Below, one piece after another: positions 1 through 11,101 of a stretch of DNA of 64,000 nucleotides; the stretch's first letter is position 1; every line of letters begins with the position of its first letter. Position numbers and translations under genes: made by a program. The DNA comes from Asterias amurensis (taxonomy: Eukaryota; Echinodermata; Asteroidea; Forcipulatida; Asteriidae), in NCBI RefSeq assembly GCF_032118995.1, contig NC_092648.1, positions 4,975,001 to 5,039,000 on the forward strand, written 5' to 3'. The notes beneath the pieces are model-generated. The model worked only from the letters and a program-made list of their open reading frames with translations. It did not search any database and was not told the DNA's origin.

Positions 1-26
1 TCCTCCCATATGACACTAAGGTTAGT

Positions 27-350
27 TTGACATTGGACAATGGACATGCAACATTTAGTTTTGTACAGCGAATATAAATTTTGCTTTTTCGATATTGGAC
101 ATTGAATATTCAAATAGGTTTGTACAGCGAATGTCTATTTTGCTATTCGATATTGGATATTAGACATTTACGTAGTTTTGTATAGCAAATATCAATGTTG
201 CTTTTATGATTGGACATTGAACATTCAAATAGGTTTGTACAGCGGATGTCTACTTTGCTATTCGATATTGGATATTGGACCTTCAAGAGGGTTTGTATAG
301 TGAATATCAATGTTGCTTTTCGATATTTGATATTGTCCAATGCCCAATAT
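27..350 (-). repeat. Satellite D array, about 58-bp units (TATTGGACATT family)
   Basis: Repeats of a unit containing GGTTTGTACAGYGAATRTC and TTCGATATTGGACATT, about five degenerate copies. It is the reverse complement of the arrays at 6180-6625 and 12150-12400, so one satellite family sits at three places in the first 12.5 kb. Confidence 0.75.
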
Positions 351-493
351 CAAACTAACTACTCATTGAACATTTTTAAATTCTGCGCAAGACTCTCAGC
401 CAATGACAGCCTTTCACGCGTGCACGTTTCATCAAAGATGTCGGCCAATGTAAGGGGTCTATATCCATCTATAGGGCTAAGGACCACGCATTG

Positions 494-1060
494 ATCAACC
501 ATTCATAAAAACTTCAGACAGTTCGCTATTCCTATTGGTGGAGAGCGCGTCACGTGGGTGTGTATAAACCTTTGTTTATGACTAGTAAAAAGTGTTGAAA
601 CATGGGAGTGACACGCGAGGTTGCACCTGTGCTTATAAGACAGTTTCTTCATTCCTATTGGTCGAGAGCAACGGTCGGGACAGTTCGATCATATCACGCG
701 TACGCGCAACTCGCACAGCATTCCCTTATAAGGAGTTGTTTACCCGATCGGGCCGAGGGCCTTACCATTTCATAGCTGGAGGGGTGTTGTGTTGAAAGAA
801 ATCATTGAACAATTAAAAATTTTGCGTTTATTTTACTATTGACCAAAAAGTGTTGATGTTTATGACCGAAAAGGTATTTATGAATGGGAATCAAAGTGTG
901 TTGAATCGGTTTCCAACTAGTGGTTTAAACCCGCCGAGGCCTGGTTTTTGATAATTTACCTCGACTTCGTCTCGGTAAAATTATCAAGAACCAGGCCTCA
1001 TTGGGTTTAAACCACTAGTTGAAAACCTCTTCACCACACACTGATTCCCTTATTCCTCCT
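494..1060. mobile_element. Element E, non-autonomous element with internal hairpin
   Basis: The same sequence recurs inverted at 31138-31615, including CTATTGGTGGAGAGCGCGTC and the stretch GGTATTTATGAATGGGAATC. Both copies have a central hairpin whose arms read GTTTAAACC and AGGCCTGGTTCTTGATA. No coding capacity is seen. Confidence 0.65.
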
Positions 1061-1110
1061 CATAAGGTTACAGTTACAACATCATCCTTATCATCATCAT
1101 TACCAGCGTC

Positions 1111-1555
1111 TTAAAGGCACTGGACACTATTGGTAATTACTCAAAAAATAATTATTAGCATAAAACCTTACTTGGTACAGTAATGGGGAGAGGTTGATAG
1201 TATAAAACATTGTAAGAAACGGCTCCCTCTGAAGTAACGTAGTTTTTAGAAAGAGGTAACTTCTCACTCTTTTTAGGCATTTGCCAACACAAAATGTGAG
1301 TAACAATTGAGGGTGTTTTTTCTTTCATTGCTCTCTTGAAACTTCGATGATCAATATTGAGTCCAGATTTTCACATATTTGTTATTTCATGTTATATGTT
1401 TGGGTACACCAAGTGAGAATACTGATCTTTGACAATTACCAAAGATGTCCAGGATGACCGATTGAGCCTAAATTTTCACAGGTTTGTTATTTTATATAGA
1501 AGTTGTGATACACGAAGTGTGGGCCTTGGGCAATACTGTAAACAACAACATGGAG
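1111..1555. mobile_element. Family A element truncated against a family A2 fragment
   Basis: 1111-1452 is family A from its TTAA end (AAGGCACTGGACACTATTGG) to near its right end. It is followed by a fragment (about 1455-1553) of the related A2 family (TTGTGATACACGAAGTGTGG). The pair is bracketed by direct repeats at 1050-1112 and 1634-1697. Confidence 0.7.
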
Positions 1556-1933
1556 TTACAAACTCAGATAACTGCAACATCATCATTATAATCCCACGAT
1601 GTCGAATGGATCTAAGGACCACGCATCGATCAACAATTCCTCCTCATTAGGTTACAGTTACAACATCATCCTTATCATCATCATTACCAGCGTCTTAAGC
1701 TGGTAGCTACTTTCTTAATTACAACCGAAGAGAGTATTAACGAGAGAAAGGGATGTAGTACCAAGCTCCTCTATCCCCCACTTAGTCATCTCTTAAGGAA
1801 CCCATCTTCCACAACAAAGATCAGATAATTGAATGCAGGGGATCTGTGTGACATGTTTTGGGGCAAGGACCTGAAAAGGAAATTGGGTTTTGGACTATAA
1901 GGCTTTACTATACCACCGCCAGAGGTCATGATC

Positions 1934-2569
1934 TTAAAGGCACTGGACACTGGTAATTGTCAAAGACCAGTCTTCTCACTTGGTGTATCACAACATATGC
2001 ATAAGATAACAAATCTGTGAAACTTTTGGCTCAATTGGTCATCGAAGTTGCAAGAGAATAATAAAAGAAAAAACGCCCTCGTTGCAAAAATTTGTCTGCT
2101 TTCAAATGCCTAATAAAAGGATTCAGACCTGAAGTCTTTATTTATTATTTGAGTGAGAAATCACTTCTTTCTCAAAAACAATGTTACATCAGAGGGAGCC
2201 TTTCTCGCAATGTTTTACACTATCTCAGCTCTCTGTTGCTCGTTAATACCAAGTAAGTTTTTATGCTATAATAACAGTTTAATACTTTTTTATTTTATTT
2301 TTATTTTTTTATGCAAGTCGCCCAAAACAAGGCAAAAAGCCACTCTAGGTTAAGGGCTACAAGAAAGAAAACATAGACATGCAGAAACTCAGAGGAGCTG
2401 AAGGTAGGAATTGACATCCCTCTTAAAAGATGGAAGATCATAGGATGAAGGGAAACGTGCACCAGGCAAGGAGTTCCAAAGAGATGCAGTACGAGGGAAA
2501 AAGCTACTGGAGTAGCTCTTTGTTCTACATCTCGGTCGAGTAGTTACCAATAGTGTCCAGGGCCTTTAA
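1934..2569. mobile_element. Family A element interrupted by a LINE 3' end
   Basis: TTAA-bounded family A ends lie at 1934 and 2569, but about 260 bp in the middle (see 2285-2545) are foreign. The copy was therefore present before the LINE inserted. Confidence 0.7.
2285..2545 (-). mobile_element. LINE 3' end (reverse transcriptase C-terminus plus A-rich tail)
   Basis: On the minus strand this reads SLWNSLPGARFPSSYDLPSF KRDVNSYLQ and then a stop. That is the WNSLP..SFK signature at the end of many non-LTR retrotransposon reverse transcriptases. It is followed by about 170 bp and an A-rich tail of ATAAAA units. It is 5'-truncated and sits inside a family A element. Confidence 0.65.
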
Positions 2570-2995
2570 ACTATAATGGGGTTCATATTATGTGTTTAAT
2601 TTATAAATTCGAGAACAAAGAGGGGACTACTTTTCGATTTCAGTGTTTTGATTTGAGAAACTAAAGAATACACTACTGGTAAATATGAACTATTGGTAAA
2701 TAGCCATCCTAAAAGACATGCAAAATGCACAATTTGAAAGGGTAGTTGACAGAGTGCACAACTATAATTGAACATTAATGTTCACTTCCAGATTCCAAAT
2801 CATTGTATAAAGATGGTCGTGCTGGAATACTTCCATTGAGTTTTGCTTGGAATGCTATAGTTTTTGATAAATGTGTGCAACCATTTTTGTTTTCGTTTTT
2901 GAATTTTTTTACAGACGGTTTTTTACACTTGTTGTTAGCTTCATTGGATGTTGGCTTGAGGATTGTGGATGGAGCATAATTTGGGGTGCACTCTA

Positions 2996-3620
2996 AAAAT
3001 GAAGAATATTTTTTTGCCAGGCTTCAAAAGTCAAGGTAAGTAAATGAACACCTACTCTCTGCATTCTAAGAACTTGGATTGTACGAGAGGTACAAAAGAA
3101 GAGAATGAAAATGAAGAGAATATTTTTTTGGCATGGCTTCAAAAATCAAGGTAAATGAACACCTGATACTCTGCAATGAGTAAATTCTAGGAACTCGGAG
3201 CGTAGGAGAGGTACATTATAAGAGAGTGAAAATGAAGAGAATATTTTGATGGCAAGGCGTTAAAAATCATAGATGAACACACTACTCTCTGAAATAATTA
3301 AATTCTAGGAACTTGGAGCGTAGGAGAGGTACAAAATAAGAGAGTGAAAATGAAGAGAATATTTTGTTGGCAAGGCGTTACAATTCAAGGTAAATAAAAT
3401 ATGAACACCTACTCTCTGCAATGAGTAAATTCTTTGAATTTGGGTTGTACGAGATGTACACAAGAAGAGAATGAAAATGAAGAGAATAATTTTTGGCATG
3501 GCTTCACAAATCAAGGTAAATGAATGAACGCCTAAATACTACTCTCTGCATGCAATGAGTAAATTCTAGGAACTTGGCTTGTTGTAGGAGAAGGTACAAA
3601 AGAAGGGAGTGCTCATCGTG
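2996..3620. repeat. Tandem repeat, about 116-126 bp units
   Basis: Five units, with GAATATTTTT at about 3003, 3119, 3239 and 3357 and a variant at 3483. Each contains TCAAGGTAAATGAACACCT, TTCTAGGAACTTGG and AGGAGAGGTAC. The small open frames inside are by-products of the repeat. Confidence 0.8.
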
Positions 3621-5226
3621 GAAAGGGGGGTAAGGTTAGTCCTTGAAAAGGCCTCAATCAAGGAGTAAGAAGTGAAGCCCAGCCGGGGGGCAGATCAGGC
3701 AACTTTGTTGGACCTATTGATGACATGCTCCCGTTCCCGCTGAGAAAAGACACACTGGTAATCCGCAAAAGTGTGTGCATACACAAGAGGGGGTAAGAAA
3801 GAAACTGTTGTGGCCCGTTAAACAATACGTCAATGGTTAAGAAACAAGGCCTGGTCAGGGGGGAGATCTTCTCTCCAAAACCCTTCACGAAAAACTGGAG
3901 ATTGTCACAAGAAAAGGGGGTCCTTGCTCATTAAAGAACGATTAACAGGTTACCACAACAAGCAAGGTGGTTGTTGGTGGTGGGTGTTTTGGATTGGGTG
4001 AAGCCTCATGATTCCTAATTCGTAGGGACCTGTGTTGTGTTGATGATGTGGTGACATGACTGTTAGAGGTGCTGGCTGGTGGAGGGTGGTAACTGGTAAG
4101 CCTCAACCCGTTTAGCTGCCTCCTTGAGACTTAAGCACTGCCCTGGAGCAAGTGTCAGTTAAGGGTGAGGGGCTCCCACAAAAGGGTGAAAGACGCTAAG
4201 CTGGATCACCCAGCCGTAATCCCACTTGTTCCTCAATGCACTTGTTCCTTGTTTCGCGTCATTTGGGGCCAAATCGCCTACGTGTTTCCCAAACACGGAC
4301 ATTGTAGTGGTCCACTCCAAATGGACTAGCTCAATCGATCTGCAGTGGTATAAAGGCTTCGTGTACAACATATACACACTCTGACAATACATCACAGCTA
4401 TGTGAACCCACTAGGTCTGACAGCTTGCTTTGTCCTCATCAGGATGGAAAAATAATAACCGTTTGCTAAAAAAGAAACTGAACTTCTTTCTCGCACCATT
4501 TCCTCCATGTTTCTAATTGTCTTATCAAAATGGAGGCCAGCTTGGGGTACCTCTTAGCGCCTTTAGCCGGCGGCATGTGTTGCTGAATTCACCAGGGAAT
4601 TTGATCCCTCAACGAATCCAATCTTCTTATAAAAAGCCCACGTCTTGAAAGAGGATTTCTTTTCTCTCGCTTTTGAAAAAGAAAGAAGAAGAAAATTTTC
4701 CAAAGTCTTGAGAGATTATCGCCTTGCAAAGGCTCTTAAGCTGGTCGTACCAGCTCGCAAGAAACAGCTAATTTCAACTTAATCCATTTGTTAGTTGGTC
4801 TTCGCTGTTCTTCAAGGTAAAGAAAGGAGGATAATTAAGCACCAACACATCTTGTCCCGGTGGTATAAGCATCTTGTAATCTAGGGCTTTGCGAGTCAGG
4901 GAGTTTTTCTTCTTCTTAAGCACCCTGGCTGGTGGGTTTCTCGGCCCCATGAACGCGTGTCCGAGAAAGAGGAAGAAAGTGACCGTGAAGGACTCTTAAA
5001 GAGCCCGGGATAAGATGATGACGATGAGGGGGGAAGGGAACATGAGACTTGGAGTAGGAATGCTGGACAATAGACGGGTGGCATCATTCATATCTCTTCC
5101 CCTCACTCATGATTGGGAATTATTGCCCGGTGTTTAAACCTTCCTCATAATGCAATTGTCATATGATATTGGATTTTGATGGGTAGCCACAAACTTCAAT
5201 CTGGGCAGGATGCCTCTGTTTGAAGA
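3621..5226. other. 1.6 kb without a recognisable gene
   Basis: Frames of 60-80 codons occur on the minus strand, but none has motifs or a splice context I trust. Positions 5158-5240 share a dispersed repeat with 32934-33003 (ATTGGATTTTGATGGGTAGC, AGGATGCCTCTGTTTGAAG). Nothing else identified. Confidence 0.4.
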
Positions 5227-5720
5227 GCAGCTTCTGTATCCTGGGCCCAATTTCATAGAGCTGCTGAAGCACAAAAAAAAAGAGCTAAGCACAGCAATAT
5301 TATGCTTACCTGATTAAACACACTGGACACTATTGGTAATTGTCAAAGACCAGTCTTCTCACTTGGTGTATCTCAACATATGCATAAAATAACAAACCTG
5401 TGAAAATTTGAGCTCAATTGGTCGTCGAAGTTGCGAGATAACTATGAAAGAAAAAAACACCCTTGTCACACGAAGTTGTGTGCTTTCAGATGCTTGATTT
5501 CGATACCTCAAAATCTAATTCTGAGGTCTCGAAATCAAAATCGTGGAAAATTACTTCTTTCTCGAAAACTACATAACTTCAGAGGGAGCTGTTTCTTACA
5601 ATGTTTGTATACCATCAACAGCTCCCCATTACTCGTTACCAAGCTGAGGTTTTATGCTAATAGTTATTTTGAGTAATTACCATTAGTGTCCACTGCCTTT
5701 AAGCAGCTCTATAAAACTGG
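5227..5720. mobile_element. Family C palindromic element with a nested family A copy
   Basis: The outer element has ends CCAATTTCATAGAGCTGCT and AGCAGCTCTATAAAACTGGG. A complete family A copy (5314-5702, TTAA at both ends) lies inside it. Confidence 0.8.
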
Positions 5721-5924
5721 GTGTTTTTTTTACAGGTTCACTGTACAATGTTATTATTATTTATTTATAAATATTTCTTGTATTGAAGCCAATGATGCCT
5801 CATACGTGAACTTAATCAATGTAGCTTACAAGTCTATAACAAAACCTTTGAACAAGGGTGCTTGTCATTGTAAACCAGACACTACTCTTCCACGATAGTT
5901 GCATTTTACTTGCACTAATTCTAG

Positions 5925-6020
5925 ATACATGGGGCTACCATCCTCAAATGCCACAACCAGGACTTGAACCCACACTCTGCTGATCAGAAACATCAGAGCA
6001 TTTAGTAAGGTTTTGATTAG
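5925..6020 (-). mobile_element. tRNA-Ser-like SINE fragment
   Basis: Holds the B-box side GGACTTGAACCCACACTCTG and the shared CTGATCAGAAACATCAGAG segment found in the fuller SINE copies at 31868, 44632 and 47418. Confidence 0.6.
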
Positions 6021-6179
6021 CACCATGGAATCACGTGTGTTTCGTAAAGTAGCAACTTGACGTTTCAACAAATATGTCATGGTTGTCTTCAGGAGAAAAG
6101 ACTGGTGCAGTCGCAAACCTTTTCTTTACATAGTTGTTTTTCTGTTGTTTTCTATTCCAAGCAAAGACAAAGCGGTGAA

Positions 6180-6625
6180 TGTCCAATGACCAATATTGAT
6201 GTGGAATAGACACTCACTGTATACACCTTTATGTGAGTTTGCAATGTATAATATCGATGTGGAATATTATAGACATTCACTGTACATGTGAATGTCCAAT
6301 ATCGAAAAACAAGTAAACATTCACTGTACAAACCTATGTGAATGTCCAATATCGAAAAAACAAAGTAAACATTCACTGTACAAACCTATGTGAATGTCCA
6401 ATATCGAAAAAACAAAGTAGACATTCACTGTACAAACCTACGTGAATGTCCAATCTCGAAAAAACAAAGTAAACATTCACTGTACAAACCTATGTGAATG
6501 TCCAATATCAAAAAAACAAAGTAAATATTCACGGTATAAACCTATGTGAATGTCCAATATCGAAAAAACAAAGTAAATATTCACTGTACAAACCTATGTG
6601 AATGTCCAATATCCAATATCAAACC
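6180..6625 (+). repeat. Satellite D array, 52-bp units
   Basis: The unit start GTGAATGTCCAATATCG recurs at 6286, 6338, 6390, 6442, 6494, 6546 and 6598, exactly 52 bp apart. Each unit also has CATTCACTGTACAAACCTA. The left part (6180-6285) is more diverged. Confidence 0.9.
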
Positions 6626-7146
6626 CACTTTACTATCATATATTTTGTTATGATCTACACCATTCAAAGCTTCAAACATCACTAAATGCCAAGCACGATC
6701 CAAAGTGCTACTGCGGATCTTTTTTGCCACTAGGGCACCCTGCCAGTGACCTCAACACCAGGCAGAGGTCACTGAGGTCACCATGCTGAGGTCACACGTT
6801 ATGCCAAGTGCGGTAACCTCCAACTACTAGACGAGAATTGAGTAACAAAAACACTGGTTGTATTTTTCATCGATGAACACAAACAGACTGAAGATAGTAT
6901 GTAAATAAACGGCGCGTGCCACTCGCTGGCTTGCTTTTTTAATAATAAATATACCCAGTGATGATGATTGAAATTCACAAAAAGAAAAAACACAAACAGT
7001 TTCTTTGTTGCTTGATTGACGGATCCATGTTTTTAGACTTGGAGGGGAGTGGGAAACTTCCACTCGACACTGACCAGAAATATTTGACGCCAACGAACGT
7101 TAAGGAAGGGCAGTCGTCAAAATACATTCTTGGTTTGCATTTATAC
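6626..7146. other. No gene recognised
   Basis: About 500 bp of unique-looking sequence with a short GAGGTCA-rich cluster at 6747-6795. No coding or repeat family assignment. Confidence 0.4.
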
Positions 7147-7725
7147 CTAGCTGGACCCAGTTTCATAGAGCTGCTCAAGCACAAAAACTAGCTATAAGCA
7201 CGACAAAATTATGCTTACCAGAAAAAGATTACCAGCGCAGCTTAAATAGCTCTTCACATGTAGCATCTATGACTGCTTTTTGTTGCTTAGCAATGTTGTA
7301 AGCAATATTTTCTGTTAAAAGCAGTGGACACTATTGGTAATTGTCAAAGACTAGCCTTCACAGTTGGTGTATCTCAACATATACATAAAATAACAAACCT
7401 GTGAAAATTTGAGCTCAATCGGTCATCGAACTTGCGAGATAATAATAAAAGAAAAAAAACACCTTGTCACACGAAGTTGTGTGCGTTTAGATGGTTGATT
7501 TCGAGACCTCAAGTTCTAAATCTGAGGTCTCGAAATCAAATTCATGGAAAATTACTTCTTTCTCGAAAACTATGGCACTTCAGAGGGAGCCGTTTCTCAC
7601 AATGTTTTATACCATCAACCTCTCCCCATTATTCGTCACTAAGAAAGGTTTTATGCTAGTAAATATTTTGAGTAATTACCAATAGTGGCCACTGCCTTTA
7701 GAGCAAATAATATGAAACTGGGCCA
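7147..7725. mobile_element. Family C element with a nested family A copy
   Basis: Outer ends are CCAGTTTCATAGAGCTGCT and TATGAAACTGGGCC. The inner family A copy is 7315-7701. This repeats independently the arrangement at 5227-5720. Confidence 0.8.
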
Positions 7726-8337
7726 AGGTATGCCACCTGGGCACTCACTCACAGAGCCACGAAAAAGAAGAAACTCATTTTGATACAGGGTTTCGTTTGT
7801 TTTGATGTTGGGTGACTTGTATTTGTATAAATGAACTTTATTATCAGTTAGCTTTCAAGATTGAAGTTAAAAATTATCTCCACTAATTATCAATCCTGGT
7901 ATTTCCCTTCCACGTCATGAGAAAAACAAGATCAGAAACCAAACATTGTGTTGAAACTTGTCTTACAAGATCTAAATGTGTTGAAGATAAACAGGCGTTC
8001 TGTGCGCCCTCTATTGGCACTAAGAAGTTAGCCAATACCAAGTAATATTTCACGAGAAAATTCTGATATTAGACATGTATTGGCAAGACATTCCTGATTG
8101 CTATGATAACGGAATATATATATCCAATATTTAAAATGTATTTATGGAAGTTGAACCCAGGTCATTCAACTTCAAGGGGTTATTTTTACCCAGGGTTGCC
8201 AAATTCCCAGGGACCAATCGATATAAGGATTACAAAGGGATTTGGGGGATCTGGGAGTATGGGTGGGAGCACAGTACCGGTACATCATGGAGGTTCATTA
8301 CAATAAATAGGATTTGAAACTTTGCATGGTGGAGATA
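7726..8337. other. No gene recognised
   Basis: About 600 bp with no open frame of interest and no repeat family I can name. Confidence 0.4.
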
Positions 8338-8340
8338 AGA

Positions 8341-8511
8341 TATAGAAGAGTTTGCGGTAACACCATGTAATAACAATCTCTAAATGAGTTCTCCAGAAGA
8401 CGATCAGAGCATACTGATCGAAACGTCGAGTTAACCCAACGGTTCTTTTCAGAACCACCCCAACTCATTTAGAGATTGTTATTACATGGTGTTACCGCAA
8501 ACTCTTCTATA
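8341..8511. mobile_element. Family G hairpin with perfect 50-bp inverted repeats
   Basis: Arms 8341-8390 and 8462-8511 are perfect inverted repeats around a 71-nt spacer. The spacer holds GAAGACGATCAGAGCATACT, GATCGAAACGTCGAG and GGTTCTTTTCAGAACC. The same spacer motifs occur at 25060 and 35083. I suspect a Penelope-like element terminus but cannot prove it. Confidence 0.6.
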
Positions 8512-8537
8512 TACATTACAATAAAAGTAGGTTTTAC

Positions 8538-8790
8538 CATCAGGGCCCAATTTCATAGAGCTGCTAAGCACACAAATTTGCTAAGCATGAAATTTCTTCC
8601 TTGATAAAAACAGGATAACCAGCCAAATTTCCATGTGATTTTCAGGATAAGAAAACAACAGCTAAATACCAGTGGGAACAAGCAATATGCAACAAATGGA
8701 AATTTAGTCGATAATCCTGTTTTTATGAAGGAAGAAACTTCATGCTAAGCAAATTTTGATGCTTAGCAGCTCTATGAAATTTGGCCCAGA
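8538..8790. mobile_element. Family C palindromic element, complete
   Basis: Inverted ends GGGCCCAATTTCATAGAGCT and AGCTCTATGAAATTTGGCCC. The inner arms GATAACCAGCCAAATTTCCA and the matching TGGAAATTTAGTCGATAATC fold back. A near sister lies at 45340-45532. Confidence 0.85.
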
Positions 8791-8861
8791 TGTGGTAAAC
8801 AGAAAATCGGATAAACTTACTACTGGGAGAAGTAGCCGTACTACATCATACGTCAGGACCC

Positions 8862-9393
8862 TAGATTTCACAAAGAGTTAAGACTAGTCTTATCTTGAGT
8901 TAGGGCAAGTTACTCGTCCTAACTTAGGACTAGCCATAAGTTTTGTATATCTAGGACTAGTCCTAAGTTAGAACTAGTCCCTACTCTTTGTTATATCGAC
9001 CCAGGGGTGGATTTCACAAAGGTAGTCCCAACATAGGACTAGTCCTAGGCAATGCTAAGAGATAGGACCAGTCCTAAGTTAGGATGAGTTACCGGTCCTT
9101 ACTTAGGACTGGTCCTTTCTCTTAGCATTGCCTAGGACTAGTCCTAAGTTAGGACCAGTAACTCATCCTAACTTAGGACTGGTCCTATCTCTTAGCATTG
9201 CCTAGGACTAGTCCTAAGTTAGTACTAACTTTGTGAAATCCACCCCAGGGCCGATTTCACTAAGAATTTATTAGGACAAGTCCTGGAAGATATTAGAAAC
9301 GTAAAGCTAGTCCTAAGAAAGACGAGCATGGGACGAGTAACTTGTCCTATCTCGAGATAAGACTGGTCTTAACTCTTTGTGAAATCGGCCCCA
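8862..9393. mobile_element. Cluster of three family B-type palindromic elements
   Basis: 8862-9004 and 9246-9393 are diverged B2 types (GATTTCACAAAGAGTTAAGA; GAAATCGGCCCC end). Between them 9005-9245 is a B element with ends GGGTGGATTTCACAAAGGTA and TTTGTGAAATCCACCC and an internally doubled core. All are built from CCTAACTTAGGACTAGTCCT modules. Confidence 0.8.
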
Positions 9394-10065
9394 GGTTGTT
9401 GTGGCTGGGGTTTTCGTCATGGGTCGACAAACGGACCTTCTGTCTATGGTGTTATTCGACAATAGAGAAGGTTGCTCGGTGGGGAGAGGTTTTCACCATT
9501 AGTCGACAAATGAAATTGGTTTGGTGTCATTCGACAAGAGGGTACATGCATGGGCATCCTAGTGTGTTATTCGACAAGAGAGTAAGTCGATGGAGTGGAG
9601 GCGTTTCGTAAAGGAGAAGGTCGACAAATGAACATCCAGGTTGCTGGTCGACAAGAGAGTATGTGAGTTTGCTGATGGACATTCTGGGTTGACAAGAGAG
9701 TTGTTGGATGGACATTCCATTGTTTTGTTGGGCTTCCATTGGGTTGTTGTCGATGAGGGCGTCGACGAGTAAACATTCTCGAGTGACATTCGACAAGGAA
9801 AGGTTGTTGGATATTCCAGTGAGTTGTTCGACGAAGAGATTGATGGACATTCTAGGGTGTTATTCGCGACGAGAGTAGGTTGTTGGGGTGGAGGGTTTTT
9901 CGTCATGGGTCGACAAAAACACATTATCGAGTGACATTCGACAAGAGAGAGGGGTGAAGGACATTCGGTTGGGTGTTGTAGAGGGGACCGACAAGTGACA
10001 ATTCTTGAGTGTTTTTTTTTTTTCGACAAGAGAGTGCAGGTGGTTGGGGATGGGTCTTTTCAATT
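9394..10065. repeat. Degenerate tandem repeat (TCGACAAGAGAG / TGGACATTC modules)
   Basis: Irregular units of about 60 bp carry GTCGACAA, GAGAG, TTGTTGG and GGACATTC. The minus strand stays open for long stretches in all three frames (up to about 150 codons) because the repeat lacks stop triplets. I do not call these genes. Confidence 0.7.
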
Positions 10066-10552
10066 ATGGTAAGGGCTGAGGAGGAATGGAAGGTTGCTTT
10101 GTGCTGTTTAATAATCCACTCGACTTTGGCAACACTCTAAACTGCCACTTCGTATGTCATTAGCAACACTAAACGCAAGTACTTAGTTAACTTATCATCG
10201 AATTAAGTTCCACTTTACTTGTCAGAAAAGGCTTCATTGTATGGGAGACGAATGTGCTTGAAGCCTTGAAAAGGTCTTGAAAAGACTGAACGTCAAGTTG
10301 GGTGAGGTAATGAGCAACAGTGAACAACAAGCGGATTATTGCAATGCTGTTGGGTTGGGCCCTTAAGGATTTAGCATAAAGGTTGATTGCCCATTTAACC
10401 TTTTTTTTAAATGGATCTATGCTTCACTTGGGGTTTAGGATAACGAATGCCTTAAATTATACACTGTGAAAAACACCAGACTATCCTTCAATAAACACAC
10501 CATGACAAAACATTTTAAAGAGGAACATTGGGTTTGGGGAAAGTGGATTAAT
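10066..10552. other. No gene recognised
   Basis: About 490 bp of AT-rich unique sequence; nothing assigned. Confidence 0.4.
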
Positions 10553-11101
10553 ACTGGACTGGACACTATTGGTAATTACTCAAGTTAGCATAAAAACTTA
10601 CTTGGTAACAAGCAATGGCGAGCTATTGATAGTATAAAACATTGTAAGAAATGGCTTCCTCTGAAGTGACGTATTTGGTTTTTTTTTAGAAAGGAACCTT
10701 TCTTACTCAATATATATAACTTCGGGCCTGAAGCCATTTTTCGGCATCTGAAAGCACACAAATTTGTGTAACAAGGGTGATTTTTTCTCCCGTTACTATC
10801 TTGCAACTCCGATGAACAATTGAGTCCAAATTTTCACAGGTTTGTAATTTGGTATGTTGGGATACACAAAGTGAGAAAACTAGTCTTTAACAACTACCAA
10901 AGGTTTCCAGGGGTGGATTTCACAAAGGTAGTCCTAACTTAGGACTAGTCCTACCTGTCCTAGGCAATGCTAAGAGATAGGACCAGTCCTAAGTTAGGAT
11001 GGGTTACTGGTCGTAACTTAGGACCAGTCCTATCTCTTAGCATTGCCTAGGACTAGTCCTAAGTTAGGACTACCTTTGTGAAATCCACCCAGTGCCTTTG
11101 A
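10553..11101. mobile_element. Family A element with a family B element in its right end
   Basis: Family A runs from 10553 to TTTCCAG at 10910 and resumes at AGTGCCTTTG (11091). Family B (10911-11090) splits the terminal repeat, with AG duplicated on both sides. B is therefore the younger insertion. Confidence 0.85.

Noticed and set aside
9559-10029. Minus-strand frame of about 156 codons
   Set aside because: It lies wholly within a degenerate tandem repeat that is open in several frames; there is no domain or conserved segment.
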